A stretch of 53,758 nucleotides of DNA, from assembly GCA_910586355.1 (NCBI GenBank), contig CAJUHJ010000018.1, positions 1 to 53,758 on the forward strand, read 5' to 3'. The translations under genes were made by a program, and so were the position numbers. The notes beneath the pieces were generated by a model. It did no database searches and was not told the origin of the DNA. It worked only from the letters and a program-made list of their open reading frames with translations. Shown piece by piece: positions 18,021 to 26,803 of this stretch. Source of the DNA: an uncultured Lachnospiraceae bacterium (GTDB lineage: Bacteria; Bacillota; Clostridia; Lachnospirales; Lachnospiraceae). The stretch's first letter is position 1. Every line of letters starts with the position of its first letter.

Positions 18021-18686
18021 ATGAAGAAAATTTTGGTTATTGAGGATGAAATTGCGATTAATGATTTGATATGTATGAATTTGGAAATTGCCGGGTATCA
18101 GCCGGTGCCGTTTTTGGATGGCGGTGAGTTTAGCAGGCATCTTGCGGAAAAAGCGGATTATGATTTGGCGCTTTTAGATATTATGCTGCCTGGTAAAGAT
18201 GGTTTTGCATTGTTAAAAGAATTGAAAGCGCATGGTATACCAGTTATTTATTTGACGGCAAAAGGTGATTTGCCCAGTAAAATTAAAGGATTAAAAAGCG
18301 GGGCCGAAGATTATATTGTAAAGCCGTTTGAAATGCTTGAGCTTTTGGTTCGGATGGATAATGTTTTAAAACGTTATGGAAAAGAGGACACAGAGGAAAT
18401 CCGGATTAAAGATGTGGTAATTGATGAGAAAAAACGAGTGGTAGAAAAAGGCGGGAAGGAGATTTCCTTACAGCCGATGGAATTTGACTGTTTAATGGCA
18501 TTTTGGAAATACCGCAACAGGGTTATAACTAGAGATCAGATATTAAATATGCTATGGGGCGTAGATTTTGATGGGGAGAGCCGGACCGTAGATGTTCATG
18601 TGGCAAATATCCGCAAAAAACTGGATTTTTTTGACGTGATTATTACGGTGCCCAGGGTAGGATACCGAATGGAGGTTTTGGAATGA
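18021..18686 (+). CDS. OmpR-family response regulator
   Basis: A 221-residue regulator. The ATG at 18021 is preferred over an earlier in-frame start because the receiver domain begins at once (MKKILVIEDE) and GGAG lies 6 bases before it. Acidic residues Glu8 and Asp9, phosphoacceptor Asp53 in LLDIMLPGKDG, and the KPF motif of the receiver are present. The C-terminal winged helix ends with the typical VDVHVANIRKKL and VGYRME. It overlaps the kinase gene by 4 bases (ATGA), so the two are coupled. Likely targets are its own operon and the ABC operon 2.3 kb downstream, from the shared TTTAC repeats. Confidence 0.92.
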   Translation: MKKILVIEDEIAINDLICMNLEIAGYQPVPFLDGGEFSRHLAEKADYDLALLDIMLPGKDGFALLKELKAHGIPVIYLTAKGDLPSKIKGLKSGAEDYIVKPFEMLELLVRMDNVLKRYGKEDTEEIRIKDVVIDEKKRVVEKGGKEISLQPMEFDCLMAFWKYRNRVITRDQILNMLWGVDFDGESRTVDVHVANIRKKLDFFDVIITVPRVGYRMEVLE

Positions 18687-19945
18687 CAATGATAAAAAAA
18701 ATAGCTCTGACTGCGTCAATTATGTTATTTGTATTGACACAGATTTTTTCGTTCTATGTGATTTTAGCCAGCCATCAGGAAAAAATGAAACTGTTGAAAG
18801 AAAAAGAAAGCAGATTATTTGTAAATGCAGAACAGAATTGTGTGAAAGAGTTTGAACGGGTGTTTGCTGGAGGTTCCAAAAACGATACAGTGCTGACTTA
18901 TTGTTTCAGGGAAAATATGCCGGAGGGGTCGGCGTTATATAAAAATGGAAAAGCGTTATTTAACAGCAGTCCATATGAGTTTGACGTTGATAAAATTAAT
19001 ACGGAGAATCCAGAGTATCCCTGTAATTCAAAGTTAGAAAAAATAAACGGCCGTTATCTTCTTGTTTTGTATATGCAGTCGAATTTAAAATATTTTAGGT
19101 CAAAAGCGCGGAAGGGTGAAGCATACCATAGTTTTTATGTGCAGGATATTACGTCTGTTTATATGAATAGTTTTTATCTTACGTTAAAAGAACTTTTGAT
19201 TTCTGTCCTGGCGTCTGTAAGTATGGCGGCGCTTTTAGTTTATCTGATAAAAAAAATTACCAGGCCGCTTTACGCAGTCAATGAAACGCAGCGTCAGTTG
19301 ATTGGCAGTATGTCGCATGAATTGAAAACGCCTCTGACGGCAATAAAGGGATATTCTGAGACGCTTCTATCGGTGAAATTATCCAAAGAGCAGGAAGAAA
19401 GGGCATTACAGTATATTCATAAAGAAAGCATGAGACTTTCGCGTCTTTCAGAAAAAATGATGGAATTGACAAGGCTGTACGAACCGGAGTGTAAGATAGA
19501 ACTGGAATATGTTTTGGTAGAAGACTTGTTTCGGGCAGTCGAAAGCAGCGTAAATTACAATTTGAAACAAAAGGGAATGACGCTGGTGCGCGAAGGAGAA
19601 TTTTATGGAAAAAAGAAATATTTGGATGCGGATTTGATGACAAGTTTTTTGATTAATTTAGTTAATAATAGCATGATGGCTTCCGACAGGGGAAGTTTTG
19701 TTTATCTGGGGGCGGACGAGGATTCTCTTTGGGTCAGGGATGAAGGCTGTGGGATACATCCTGAAGAATTGGATAAAGTCAGGAAAGCATTTTATCGTGT
19801 GGATAAGTCAAGGTCCAGAAAAAGCGGAAATATGGGGCTTGGGCTTGCCCTGTGTGAACAAATAGCTGCGGTGCACCACAGTACTATGGAACTGGAAAGC
19901 AGAATTGGGGAAGGGACAAAGGTGAGTATCCATTTCAAACTATAA
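18683..19945 (+). CDS. Sensor histidine kinase
   Basis: A 420-residue membrane kinase, partner of the preceding regulator. One N-terminal helix (about 7-28), an extracytoplasmic sensor region to about 165, and a second helix (about 170-190) lead into HisKA. The phosphorylated His212 lies in SMSHELKTPLTAIKGY. The ATPase part has an N box (LINLVNNSMMAS), DEGCGI and NMGLGLALCEQIA. The sensor region has no domain I recognise. It starts inside the regulator's stop codon. Confidence 0.92.
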   Translation: MTMIKKIALTASIMLFVLTQIFSFYVILASHQEKMKLLKEKESRLFVNAEQNCVKEFERVFAGGSKNDTVLTYCFRENMPEGSALYKNGKALFNSSPYEFDVDKINTENPEYPCNSKLEKINGRYLLVLYMQSNLKYFRSKARKGEAYHSFYVQDITSVYMNSFYLTLKELLISVLASVSMAALLVYLIKKITRPLYAVNETQRQLIGSMSHELKTPLTAIKGYSETLLSVKLSKEQEERALQYIHKESMRLSRLSEKMMELTRLYEPECKIELEYVLVEDLFRAVESSVNYNLKQKGMTLVREGEFYGKKKYLDADLMTSFLINLVNNSMMASDRGSFVYLGADEDSLWVRDEGCGIHPEELDKVRKAFYRVDKSRSRKSGNMGLGLALCEQIAAVHHSTMELESRIGEGTKVSIHFKL

Positions 19946-19990
19946 CAATATTTTCAGAAAATGAAAAGTAAACTGCAAGAAAAATCCAAA

Positions 19991-20270
19991 TCAAATAGTT
20001 CTGAGTTCCTGAATATCAGAGCTTTTGGTTTCTTTATTGCTATAAAGTGCAGTTATCTTATACAGATTTCTTTCTGTTGAACGATCACAACTGATAAATC
20101 CTTTGTCGGTCAGCCTTGCGAATGATGTCATTAACGTGGAAAGCTGCCATCTTCTTCTCTCCTGTAATACTTTTAAAATTTAATTATGAAGTTACAGCGT
20201 TTCCATTGTCCCAAATTACCTGCATGATTTCCAGTTCTGCCTCTCCTAATATTTTTTGTTCTTTTTGATT
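19991..20270 (-). pseudogene. Decayed BlaI/MecI-family repressor gene
   Basis: Read on the minus strand, one frame gives GEAELEIMQVIWDNGNAVTS then a TAA. After a second break another frame gives RRRWQLSTLMTSFARLTDKG followed by FISCDRSTERNLYKITALYS and a terminal stop at 19991. These match the first helix, recognition helix and wing of BlaI-type repressors in the right order. The gene has a nonsense codon, a frameshift and missing sequence between the two parts. No intact partner protease lies next to it. It is probably a relic and unrelated in function to the intact blaI at 16.0 kb. Confidence 0.65.
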
Positions 20271-20339
20271 GGTGCGTGTTCTGTTAAAACGTTTGCAAAG
20301 ATAAGGACAATACTATCGGTGCAAAGTGGGGCCTCCCCT

Positions 20340-20519
20340 TTAAAGATGCTTTTGCAGAGCGGCTAATTGTTTTTTCAGCAGGTCGATTTCGTTATCTTTT
20401 TTATTAAGTTCATTTTCCTATTGGTTTAGTTTATTTTGCATAAGTGCAAGTTTTTGATCCCGTTCTTCTACGGCATAGATGTATTTTTCAATTTCTAATT
20501 CTAAAACTGGCGCAGTCAT
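20340..20519 (-). pseudogene. Coiled-coil ORF with internal stop, probable tail of an Rpn-like gene
   Basis: A 60-codon frame opens with ATG at 20519 behind a perfect AAGGAGG site and reads through a Lys/Glu-rich coiled coil. An in-frame TAG interrupts it after KLNQ; the coiled coil then resumes (ENELNKKDNEIDLLKKQ) to a TAA at 20340. Such helical tails are common at the C-terminus of Rpn-type recombination-promoting nucleases, whose central segment is found just upstream on the same strand. Confidence 0.5.
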
Positions 20520-20547
20520 GGCAATAACCTCCTTGAGTAATTTCTTA

Positions 20548-20826
20548 TCATTCAAAAACACATGGATAAAAGATTTGTGTAACAGGTTTATCATAACGTT
20601 TCGGTTGTTTTCTTTCTGGGAAACGGAAAATTTGAACTTTTACGGCAGGAACGGCGTAGTCTAAAATGCAGCCATTTTGAAAATGAATTTTGCAAAATAG
20701 AATGTTGGGTATATTTTTATTATCTTGAAGGAAGAGAACGGCGGAAAAGGGAAAATTAAGTGATTGGGGTGAACTCTGGTATGTTAATGAGATATGTACG
20801 TCATATTCAAACATGCGGATGGACAT
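20548..20826 (-). pseudogene. Fragment of an Rpn-family (PD-(D/E)XK) nuclease/transposase-like gene
   Basis: A 92-codon frame encodes a segment resembling the middle of Rpn-family proteins: FEYDVHISLTY, then FPFSAVLFLQDNKNIP, a VPAVKVQ stretch, and a Tyr/Phe-rich end. Full-length relatives are about 300 residues and carry the catalytic PD-(D/E)XK core before this segment; nothing like it is seen upstream. The fragment is short and ends in TGA 28 bases before the coiled-coil frame. It could alternatively be a small gene of a truncated family; decay is the simpler reading. Confidence 0.5.
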
Positions 20827-20863
20827 ATGGGGGTCCTTTCTTCTAAATGTGTTTCTGTTTTTC

Positions 20864-20880
20864 TTTACGGTTTGTTTACA
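20864..20880 (+). promoter_or_regulatory. TTTAC direct repeat upstream of the ABC operon
   Basis: TTTACG at 20864 and TTTACA at 20875 are phased by 11 bases, as in the repeat before the kinase operon (17906 and 17917). A possible -10, TAGGAT at 20912-20917, starts 37 bases after the second repeat (38 in the kinase operon). It is a probable binding site for the OmpR-type regulator encoded at 18021. Confidence 0.5.
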
Positions 20881-20906
20881 ACGAAATGAATATTTGCAAA
20901 TATAAA

Positions 20907-20929
20907 TTTGATAGGATTAGTATATCAAA
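20907..20929. promoter_or_regulatory. 7-bp dyad at the ABC operon promoter
   Basis: TTTGATA (20907-20913) and TATCAAA (20923-20929) form an inverted repeat with a 9-base spacer around the presumed transcription start, 27 bases before the start codon. It may be an operator or a 5' leader hairpin. Confidence 0.3.
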
Positions 20930-20956
20930 ACTGTTTAAAACAGATGGGAGGATACA

Positions 20957-22453
20957 ATGAAGAGAAAATTACTGACAGTGTTATTTTGTTTTTCCTTTAC
21001 AGCGTTGATGGGGTGTGAAAAAACGCCCGAAGAGACGATTGTGAGAGAAAAAGGGGCGCAGAGTACGAATCAGTATGAAAGCGGCGAGGTTACAAACAGC
21101 CCGCTTCATAAACGTCTTAAGGCGCCAAAGCATTATGAAAATGAGAGCGTTTATGCAGATGGAAAACTTGTGATTCATACAGATGCGGATATCATGATTC
21201 CAAATGCAGATACCGTCAATACTTATGCTGTGTCTGCAAAAGAAGTCAATCAGGATATGATTGATAAAGTGACGAAGGCTTTTTTTGAAGGGGATAAAAT
21301 TTATCACGGCTATCAGTACAGTATTCGGACAAAAGATGATATTCAACAGCAGATTACTACGCTGAAAAAGTATAAATCAGAAGGAAATTTAGACCCATAT
21401 GAATATGGAACAGATGAAAATGGAGAGCCGCAATTTGATTTGGATGCGACAATTGCAAGATATGAGGAGGAATTAAAGACGGCTCCAGAGGAAATAGAGA
21501 AACAAGAAGTAACGCCTGCGTTTAATCTGGAATATTGGAGCAAAAAAGGCGACGAGCAGGTTAAGGAGAAAGACGTGGATCATTTTATGGGAGTAGCAGA
21601 GACAAAAAATGGGGCCTTTCAATATAGAATCAACTATTTACTAAAACCAAATGTTGAATTTACTATTACAAAAAATAGGGATGATCTGCCGGACAAAATG
21701 GAATTTTCAGGCTGGACAGAAGGACAGTTTGTGTTAGCGAATCCGGAAAGTGAAAATTATATTGAAGAGGAATATATCAAAGAAAAACTAGGAATTTCTT
21801 ATGAAGAGGCTGAAAAAATTGCAAAAGAGAAAGTGGAAAAATTGGGATTTGATTTATCCGTTGTGGATTGGGATTATGGCGTGTTCTGTTATGGAGAACA
21901 GGGAGTACACAAAGATAAGATGCTGGACGCCGGATATTTATTTCATTTTTCCAGAAAACTGGATGATATTCCGGTCACATATACGTTATCGTATGGCGGC
22001 GCGTTGGATGATATGGACAGTACGCTTAAGCCATGGGGGTATGAGTACTGTGATATTATAATCGGTGATGATGGCGTCCAGGAGGCGAAACTAGGTAATT
22101 TTTATGATGTCGGCGGGATTACAACTGAAAATGTAAAACTAATGGATTTTGAAAGCATTATCAAAATTTATGAGCAGATGATGGAAGTGTCGAATTTAGA
22201 TGTTGCAAATTATGAAGCGGGACGGACGTATAATATTCGAAAAATTGTATTTGGATATACAAGGATTTATGATCCGGCGGCAGATAATGATACTGGTCTT
22301 TTGGTTCCGGTCTGGGATTTTTTTGGAGGATTTGATTCTAAGAGTTTGGATGGAGAAGTTGTGGAGCGAAATAGCGGAGAACGTTCTGCGCAGAGTTTTA
22401 TGACAATCAATGCCATAGATGGCACGATTATTGACCGTGAGCTGGGATACTGA
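20957..22453 (+). CDS. Lipoprotein, DUF6034-like, first gene of ABC operon
   Basis: A 498-residue exported lipoprotein. The signal peptide ends in a lipobox with LMGC, so Cys21 is the likely lipidated residue. The mature part is acidic and soluble, with a Glu/Lys-rich helical stretch near 125-185 and mixed alpha/beta regions after it. One segment (KLGISYEEAEKIAKEK) resembles PepSY-like folds. It recalls the DUF6034 lipoproteins of Lachnospiraceae, whose function is unknown. GGGAGG precedes the ATG, and the gene overlaps the next one by a base (TGATG). Its position suggests a surface sensor or substrate-capture role for the ABC exporter, by inference. Confidence 0.7.
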   Translation: MKRKLLTVLFCFSFTALMGCEKTPEETIVREKGAQSTNQYESGEVTNSPLHKRLKAPKHYENESVYADGKLVIHTDADIMIPNADTVNTYAVSAKEVNQDMIDKVTKAFFEGDKIYHGYQYSIRTKDDIQQQITTLKKYKSEGNLDPYEYGTDENGEPQFDLDATIARYEEELKTAPEEIEKQEVTPAFNLEYWSKKGDEQVKEKDVDHFMGVAETKNGAFQYRINYLLKPNVEFTITKNRDDLPDKMEFSGWTEGQFVLANPESENYIEEEYIKEKLGISYEEAEKIAKEKVEKLGFDLSVVDWDYGVFCYGEQGVHKDKMLDAGYLFHFSRKLDDIPVTYTLSYGGALDDMDSTLKPWGYEYCDIIIGDDGVQEAKLGNFYDVGGITTENVKLMDFESIIKIYEQMMEVSNLDVANYEAGRTYNIRKIVFGYTRIYDPAADNDTGLLVPVWDFFGGFDSKSLDGEVVERNSGERSAQSFMTINAIDGTIIDRELGY

Positions 22454-23346
22454 TGATGAAACAGGTGTTTTTTGCAGTCCGTTGGAATTTTCTGGGGTTT
22501 TACAAAAACCCCAGGATTATTCTTACCTTTTTATTTTCATTGATTTTGTGTTTTTTTTTAAGCGGCAGGGCAATGACGGCGGCTGAGTATTATAATACTC
22601 CGATACAGGCATTTGAGCCGTTTATCTGGACATTTGGGGATGCAGTTTCAATTTTGCTTTCTTCTCTGCTGTTGATATTAATGTTTATAGATTTGCCGAA
22701 ATTAAGTCCGTTTACGCCTTATATGCTGCTGCGGATGAATAAAGGAAGATGGCTTTTGGCGCAGTTTTTTTATATTTTAGCCGTTACAATATTGTATTTG
22801 GGGTATGTATTTTTGGTAACAGGTTTTTTGTGTATGAAGAAAACATATACCGGAAATATATGGAGTAAAACAGCGGCTTTGCTTGCTTATTCTGGTTTGG
22901 GAAAAGAACTTTCGGTACCATCTACGATAAAAGTAATGGAAAGTACAACGCCGGCAGAATGCAGTCTGCAGATATTATTGCTTTTGGTCTGCTATGCATT
23001 GACGCTAAGTTTTCTTATGCTTTTTTTTCAATTGAGAGCCGGCAAAAAAGCAGGGATTGCCGCTGGTCTTTGTTATAGTTTATTTGGTTTTTTATTGGAG
23101 CCGTCTATGCTGGCGAAGCTGCTGCACAAGGACGAGTATGAAATGTATCAAATTAGGAGGATTACTGGCTGGATTAGCCCGCTCAACCATGCGACATATG
23201 GGATGCACGATTTTGGATATGATTTTCTTCCTACGGTTGGGCAGTCCATAAGTTTATTTTTTAGTATACTGCTCTTTTTGCTGGCACTCTCGTTTTTTAC
23301 GCTCAAGCGGTATCATTTTAGTTCGTTTACGGGAGAGCAGTTATGA
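22453..23346 (+). CDS. ABC-2-like membrane permease subunit
   Basis: A 297-residue protein with about six hydrophobic segments (near 20-40, 60-80, 105-130, 175-195, 205-225 and 265-285) and no enzymatic motif. It follows the lipoprotein gene with a one-base overlap, and the next permease gene overlaps it by 4 bases. Its pairing with a second multi-helix protein and an ATPase identifies it as one half of an ABC membrane domain. No close family was recognised. Confidence 0.65.
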   Translation: MMKQVFFAVRWNFLGFYKNPRIILTFLFSLILCFFLSGRAMTAAEYYNTPIQAFEPFIWTFGDAVSILLSSLLLILMFIDLPKLSPFTPYMLLRMNKGRWLLAQFFYILAVTILYLGYVFLVTGFLCMKKTYTGNIWSKTAALLAYSGLGKELSVPSTIKVMESTTPAECSLQILLLLVCYALTLSFLMLFFQLRAGKKAGIAAGLCYSLFGFLLEPSMLAKLLHKDEYEMYQIRRITGWISPLNHATYGMHDFGYDFLPTVGQSISLFFSILLFLLALSFFTLKRYHFSSFTGEQL

Positions 23347-24062
23347 GAGAATTATTTCTAAAAAAGGGAATTTGGCTTTCTGTTTTGATTGGTTTTGTTG
23401 TCTTTGTTTTGGGAATTCCGTTTGCGGAAGTGAAACCGCCTATGGCGGCAGGAAACTTTCTTACATTTTATCAGAGGGCGTTACAGTCAAAAATGTCAGT
23501 GTTTTTTATACCGGTACTTGCTTCGTTTCCGACTGGCGCAGTCTATGTACAGGAAAAATCCAGCGGTTTTTTAAAGTTATACAGTATTCGGATTAGCCGC
23601 ATGGAGTATATCAAAAAAAAATTAGTTCAAAGTTATATCAGTGGATTTCTGCCTTTTTTTTGGGCGGGACTTTTGGCATTTTTCGCTTGTTTTCTTTTTT
23701 TGTATCCATTAGAACGAATTGGAAGAATTGATGGGAAAGAAGTCTGGGATTGTTTTTTTCTTTTGATTCGCATTTGTGCTGTGGGCGGTATTTTGGCGGA
23801 ACTTTCCGGCAGTTTTGCAGCGTTGTTTCAGAGCTATTATATGGCGTATGGACTTGCGTTTGTCTGTTATTATCTGCTGATTATTCTAAAAGAACGCTAT
23901 CTTCCAGAACTGTATGCCATGTATCCGGTGGAATGGATTTTATGTGAAGAAAACTGGGGAAGCGATGGCAGCGGCATCTGGATATTTTTTCTGGCGTTTA
24001 CAATGGCGGCGGTACTTTTGCATGGCCTGCTGTTGTATGAAAGGATAAGGGAATTGATATGA
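23343..24062 (+). CDS. Second ABC permease-like subunit
   Basis: A 239-residue membrane protein with about six helices. The start overlaps the previous stop by 4 bases (ATGA) and its own stop overlaps the ATPase start in the same way. A soluble loop holds YVQEKSSGFLKLYSIRISRM, similar in placement to the cytoplasmic loop of ABC-2 permeases that contacts the ATPase. With its larger neighbour it probably makes a heterodimeric channel. Confidence 0.65.
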   Translation: MRELFLKKGIWLSVLIGFVVFVLGIPFAEVKPPMAAGNFLTFYQRALQSKMSVFFIPVLASFPTGAVYVQEKSSGFLKLYSIRISRMEYIKKKLVQSYISGFLPFFWAGLLAFFACFLFLYPLERIGRIDGKEVWDCFFLLIRICAVGGILAELSGSFAALFQSYYMAYGLAFVCYYLLIILKERYLPELYAMYPVEWILCEENWGSDGSGIWIFFLAFTMAAVLLHGLLLYERIRELI

Positions 24063-24697
24063 GGCCTTATGTTCAAATAGAGCATGTAACTAAAAAATTT
24101 GGAAATGACGCCGTTTTGCATGATATACATTTGACAATGGAGAAAGGAAATGTATATGGAATTTGCGGCAATAATGGTTCGGGAAAAACGGTGTTTATGA
24201 AATGTATTTGTGGTTTTCTTCCAGTAACAGACGGAAAAATTTATGTCGGCGGAAAACAAATCGGCACAGAGGTAGATTTTCCGGAAAGCATAGGTGTGAT
24301 TATCGAAACGCCCGGGTTTTTGGGAAATCTTTCTGGAATAACAAATCTTAAGATATTAGCGGGTTTAAAAGGGCGTATTACAGAAAACCACATTCGGGAA
24401 GCTATGATAAAATCAGGGTTAGATCCAGATTTAAAAAAGGCGGTGTCAAAATATTCTTTAGGTATGCGGCAGCGGCTCGGTATTGCCCAGGCAATTATGG
24501 AAAATCCGGATTTTTTGATTTTAGACGAGCCGTTTAATGGATTGGATAAACATGGCGTGAAAGATATTCGGAACCTGATTTTGGATTTAAAGGCACAGCA
24601 AAAAACGATTCTTTTGGCAAGTCACAATAGTGAAGATATTCGGATTTTGTGCGACAGAGTATATGAAATGGACGGAGGGAGGATACAACAGTTATGA
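24059..24697 (+). CDS. ABC transporter ATP-binding protein
   Basis: A compact 212-residue ATPase. It has Walker A GNNGSGKT, the Q-loop region, a signature variant SLGMRQRLG, Walker B FLILDEP and the switch His in LLASHN. The SLGMRQRL signature is typical of ABC-2/BcrA-type exporters, including antimicrobial-peptide immunity pumps. Both ends overlap neighbouring genes by 4 bases. It should energise export through the two preceding permeases. Confidence 0.92.
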   Translation: MRPYVQIEHVTKKFGNDAVLHDIHLTMEKGNVYGICGNNGSGKTVFMKCICGFLPVTDGKIYVGGKQIGTEVDFPESIGVIIETPGFLGNLSGITNLKILAGLKGRITENHIREAMIKSGLDPDLKKAVSKYSLGMRQRLGIAQAIMENPDFLILDEPFNGLDKHGVKDIRNLILDLKAQQKTILLASHNSEDIRILCDRVYEMDGGRIQQL

Positions 24698-26127
24698 AAT
24701 GGAACACAAAATTTCCAGCTTCTTTTTTTGCCGCAATGGCGTTTGTTTGCCTTTTGTTTATTTCGTCTGGTGTTTTCGCACAGGGAAGCATTTCAATTGA
24801 TACGAATAAAAAGTATGACGGAATGAATACGTCGTTTTCAAAAGGATACGCGCCGTCTATTCAAAAAAATACGATGCGTCTTGTCGTTCCGTTTCAGACA
24901 GATTTACCATTAAAGCAGGAAGTTTTATTGGTGGGAGTTTCATTTGAACGAGAAGAAAACAGTCCGTTTTATTTCAAAAATTACCAGAAGAAAGTGAAAC
25001 AGACAAAACGCGGTATCTATTTGTACCAGTGCCGTATCAAATTAAAAAAGGATAGGAGAAACGGTCAGTATCCGCTTCATTTGACGGTATCCGCACAGAC
25101 GGCGGAAGAAATTATTGTACAGGAATTTACGATATACATAGAAATTACAGACGGTAAGCCGGCAGAATTGCAGGAAGAAGTTTTGGGGCAGGAAGCGGAG
25201 GAACCTACGGAGGAAAAGACTTCCTTTCCAGAAAGTAAAAATGAGGAGAACATTCAAAAGCCAAAAGTAATGATATACGAAAATAATTTGAATGGAATTT
25301 CGGCAAAGGCGGGAGAAACTACGCCTTGGAAGCTTCTGGCGAAAAACTGCAGCAGCAGCCAGTCTATGGAAAATTTGAAAGTTACGCTGCTGACGGAAAA
25401 TCCTTTTTTTACATTTGAACGGACTTCCTGGTATTTTGCACAGGTAAAAGCAAAAGACACAATTGACTTGTCCCAAAATATTTCAGTAGGGGCGAAAGCG
25501 GCAGAAGGGGCGGTTTTGGTTCAGATTTTATTTGACTATGAAGACAAAACGGGGGAGAGTTATCAGGTGACAGAATCGGTTTATCTTGCGGCTGACCAGA
25601 TACAGCAGGCGGAGTTGGCGGACTTGTCATTTCCGGAAAGTATTTATGAGTCGGATACGGACTTGCTGACATTTCAGGTGCAAAATACAGGGCTTACAAG
25701 CCTCTATAATGTAAGGGTGCGTTTTGAAGGAAAGGGATTGTTTGCGCAAAAAGAACTGTTTTTGGGAAATATGGAAGCAGGTACGTCGTCAGATGGGGAA
25801 ATTTCTGTTTTTGCCGGAACGTTAAATATGAATGAGATGGGTGAAATCATAGATGAAAATGCAGAAAAATATGGAGATACGTCTGGAACGGTAATTTTTT
25901 CTTATGAAAATGAGTTGGGTGAATTGACGGAACTGAAACGGGAAGTACATACAGTTATTCAGAAACCGCAGGTTGTGGAATTAAAAGTGGAAGAGGAAGA
26001 GCCGCAGACGAATCAGTGGTGGGTTACAATTTTTGTGCTGGTGATTGTTGTGCTCATTCTGCTGGTGATTTGGTTGTATATACGTATGAAGTATTACCAG
26101 AGGAGGGGAAGTTTTGAGAAAAAATGA
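24694..26127 (+). CDS. Membrane-anchored extracytoplasmic Ig-like (CARDB/COG1361-like) protein
   Basis: A 477-residue protein with a signal peptide (hydrophobic to about residue 28), two extracytoplasmic beta-rich domains, and one C-terminal helix (about 443-467) followed by a short basic tail. Between the beta domains lies a Glu-rich linker (about 155-185). The second half resembles CARDB/S-layer-type Ig repeats (PFFTFERTSWYF, then a NTGLTSLYNVRVRFEG stretch). Such proteins occur next to ABC-2 permeases in clostridia, but their job is not established. Here it may scaffold the exporter or bind its substrate. It overlaps the ATPase gene by 4 bases. Confidence 0.7.
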   Translation: MKWNTKFPASFFAAMAFVCLLFISSGVFAQGSISIDTNKKYDGMNTSFSKGYAPSIQKNTMRLVVPFQTDLPLKQEVLLVGVSFEREENSPFYFKNYQKKVKQTKRGIYLYQCRIKLKKDRRNGQYPLHLTVSAQTAEEIIVQEFTIYIEITDGKPAELQEEVLGQEAEEPTEEKTSFPESKNEENIQKPKVMIYENNLNGISAKAGETTPWKLLAKNCSSSQSMENLKVTLLTENPFFTFERTSWYFAQVKAKDTIDLSQNISVGAKAAEGAVLVQILFDYEDKTGESYQVTESVYLAADQIQQAELADLSFPESIYESDTDLLTFQVQNTGLTSLYNVRVRFEGKGLFAQKELFLGNMEAGTSSDGEISVFAGTLNMNEMGEIIDENAEKYGDTSGTVIFSYENELGELTELKREVHTVIQKPQVVELKVEEEEPQTNQWWVTIFVLVIVVLILLVIWLYIRMKYYQRRGSFEKK

Positions 26128-26773
26128 TTTTTACAGAGTTATTGTTTTAATGGCGGCGCTTTGTGCGGGGCTGTTTTTTCTGGCCGGAAAAGCAACGGAA
26201 TATTGGAAAGAGGAAAGGGTGTATGGGTTTGACATTCAGTCACAGCAGGATTTGACGGCGGAGATTGTGGAGGAATTTCGGAAACTTTCTGGTATTTGTG
26301 GGTTTACTCCAAAAGATACCGTTAGGGTTACGGTTTCTTTGGAGTCGTATACCATGGAAGCGGAGCTTTACGGGGTAGAGTTTGAGCGGGAATATATGCC
26401 TTTTTTAGTTGTGCAACAGAATGTTATGCTTGGGAATGTGCCAAAATTTCTTATTGGAGAAGAGGCGTTTTCTTTGTTTACAGATAATAATGGGTATGCT
26501 CCGTTAAAAAGCCAGATTGAGAAATGGAAAGAGAATTTTAAGTCCCTTGTACTTTTGATTACAGATGAAAAGGGAATGGAAAGAAAAGGGGAAATCAGCG
26601 GAATCATAAAGCAGCCGGATGATAAAATATATATGGATAAAAAGCAGATGTACGAGATATTTGGAAAAGAGCTGCATAAAAATGGAGGCTATATGAAAAT
26701 ATATGGTTTTCAGAATATGAAAAAGGCAAAAGACCGATTGGAACAGGCTGGCTTTCATGTACTGACAGAGTAG
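26114..26773 (+). CDS. Bitopic extracytoplasmic protein, last gene of ABC operon
   Basis: A 219-residue protein of unknown family. A TTG start at 26114 is supported by AGGAGGGG 5 bases before it and by an N-terminal helix (about 7-25). It overlaps the previous gene by 14 bases in another frame. The rest is a soluble extracytoplasmic alpha/beta domain ending in KKAKDRLEQAGFHVLTE. The arrangement, one helix plus an outside domain beside ABC subunits, recalls the external domain of MacB/FtsX-type permeases, but no sequence match was recognised. Confidence 0.6.
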   Translation: MRKNDFYRVIVLMAALCAGLFFLAGKATEYWKEERVYGFDIQSQQDLTAEIVEEFRKLSGICGFTPKDTVRVTVSLESYTMEAELYGVEFEREYMPFLVVQQNVMLGNVPKFLIGEEAFSLFTDNNGYAPLKSQIEKWKENFKSLVLLITDEKGMERKGEISGIIKQPDDKIYMDKKQMYEIFGKELHKNGGYMKIYGFQNMKKAKDRLEQAGFHVLTE

Positions 26774-26803
26774 TCAGCACATGAAGCATATGGCAGCTTC
26801 CTG

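Noticed and set aside
19961..20080. 39-codon rightward ORF with a hydrophobic Cys-containing end, like a bacteriocin precursor near an ABC exporter
   Set aside because: No usable ribosome binding site, and it runs antisense to the recognisable BlaI relic, so the coding signal belongs to the other strand.
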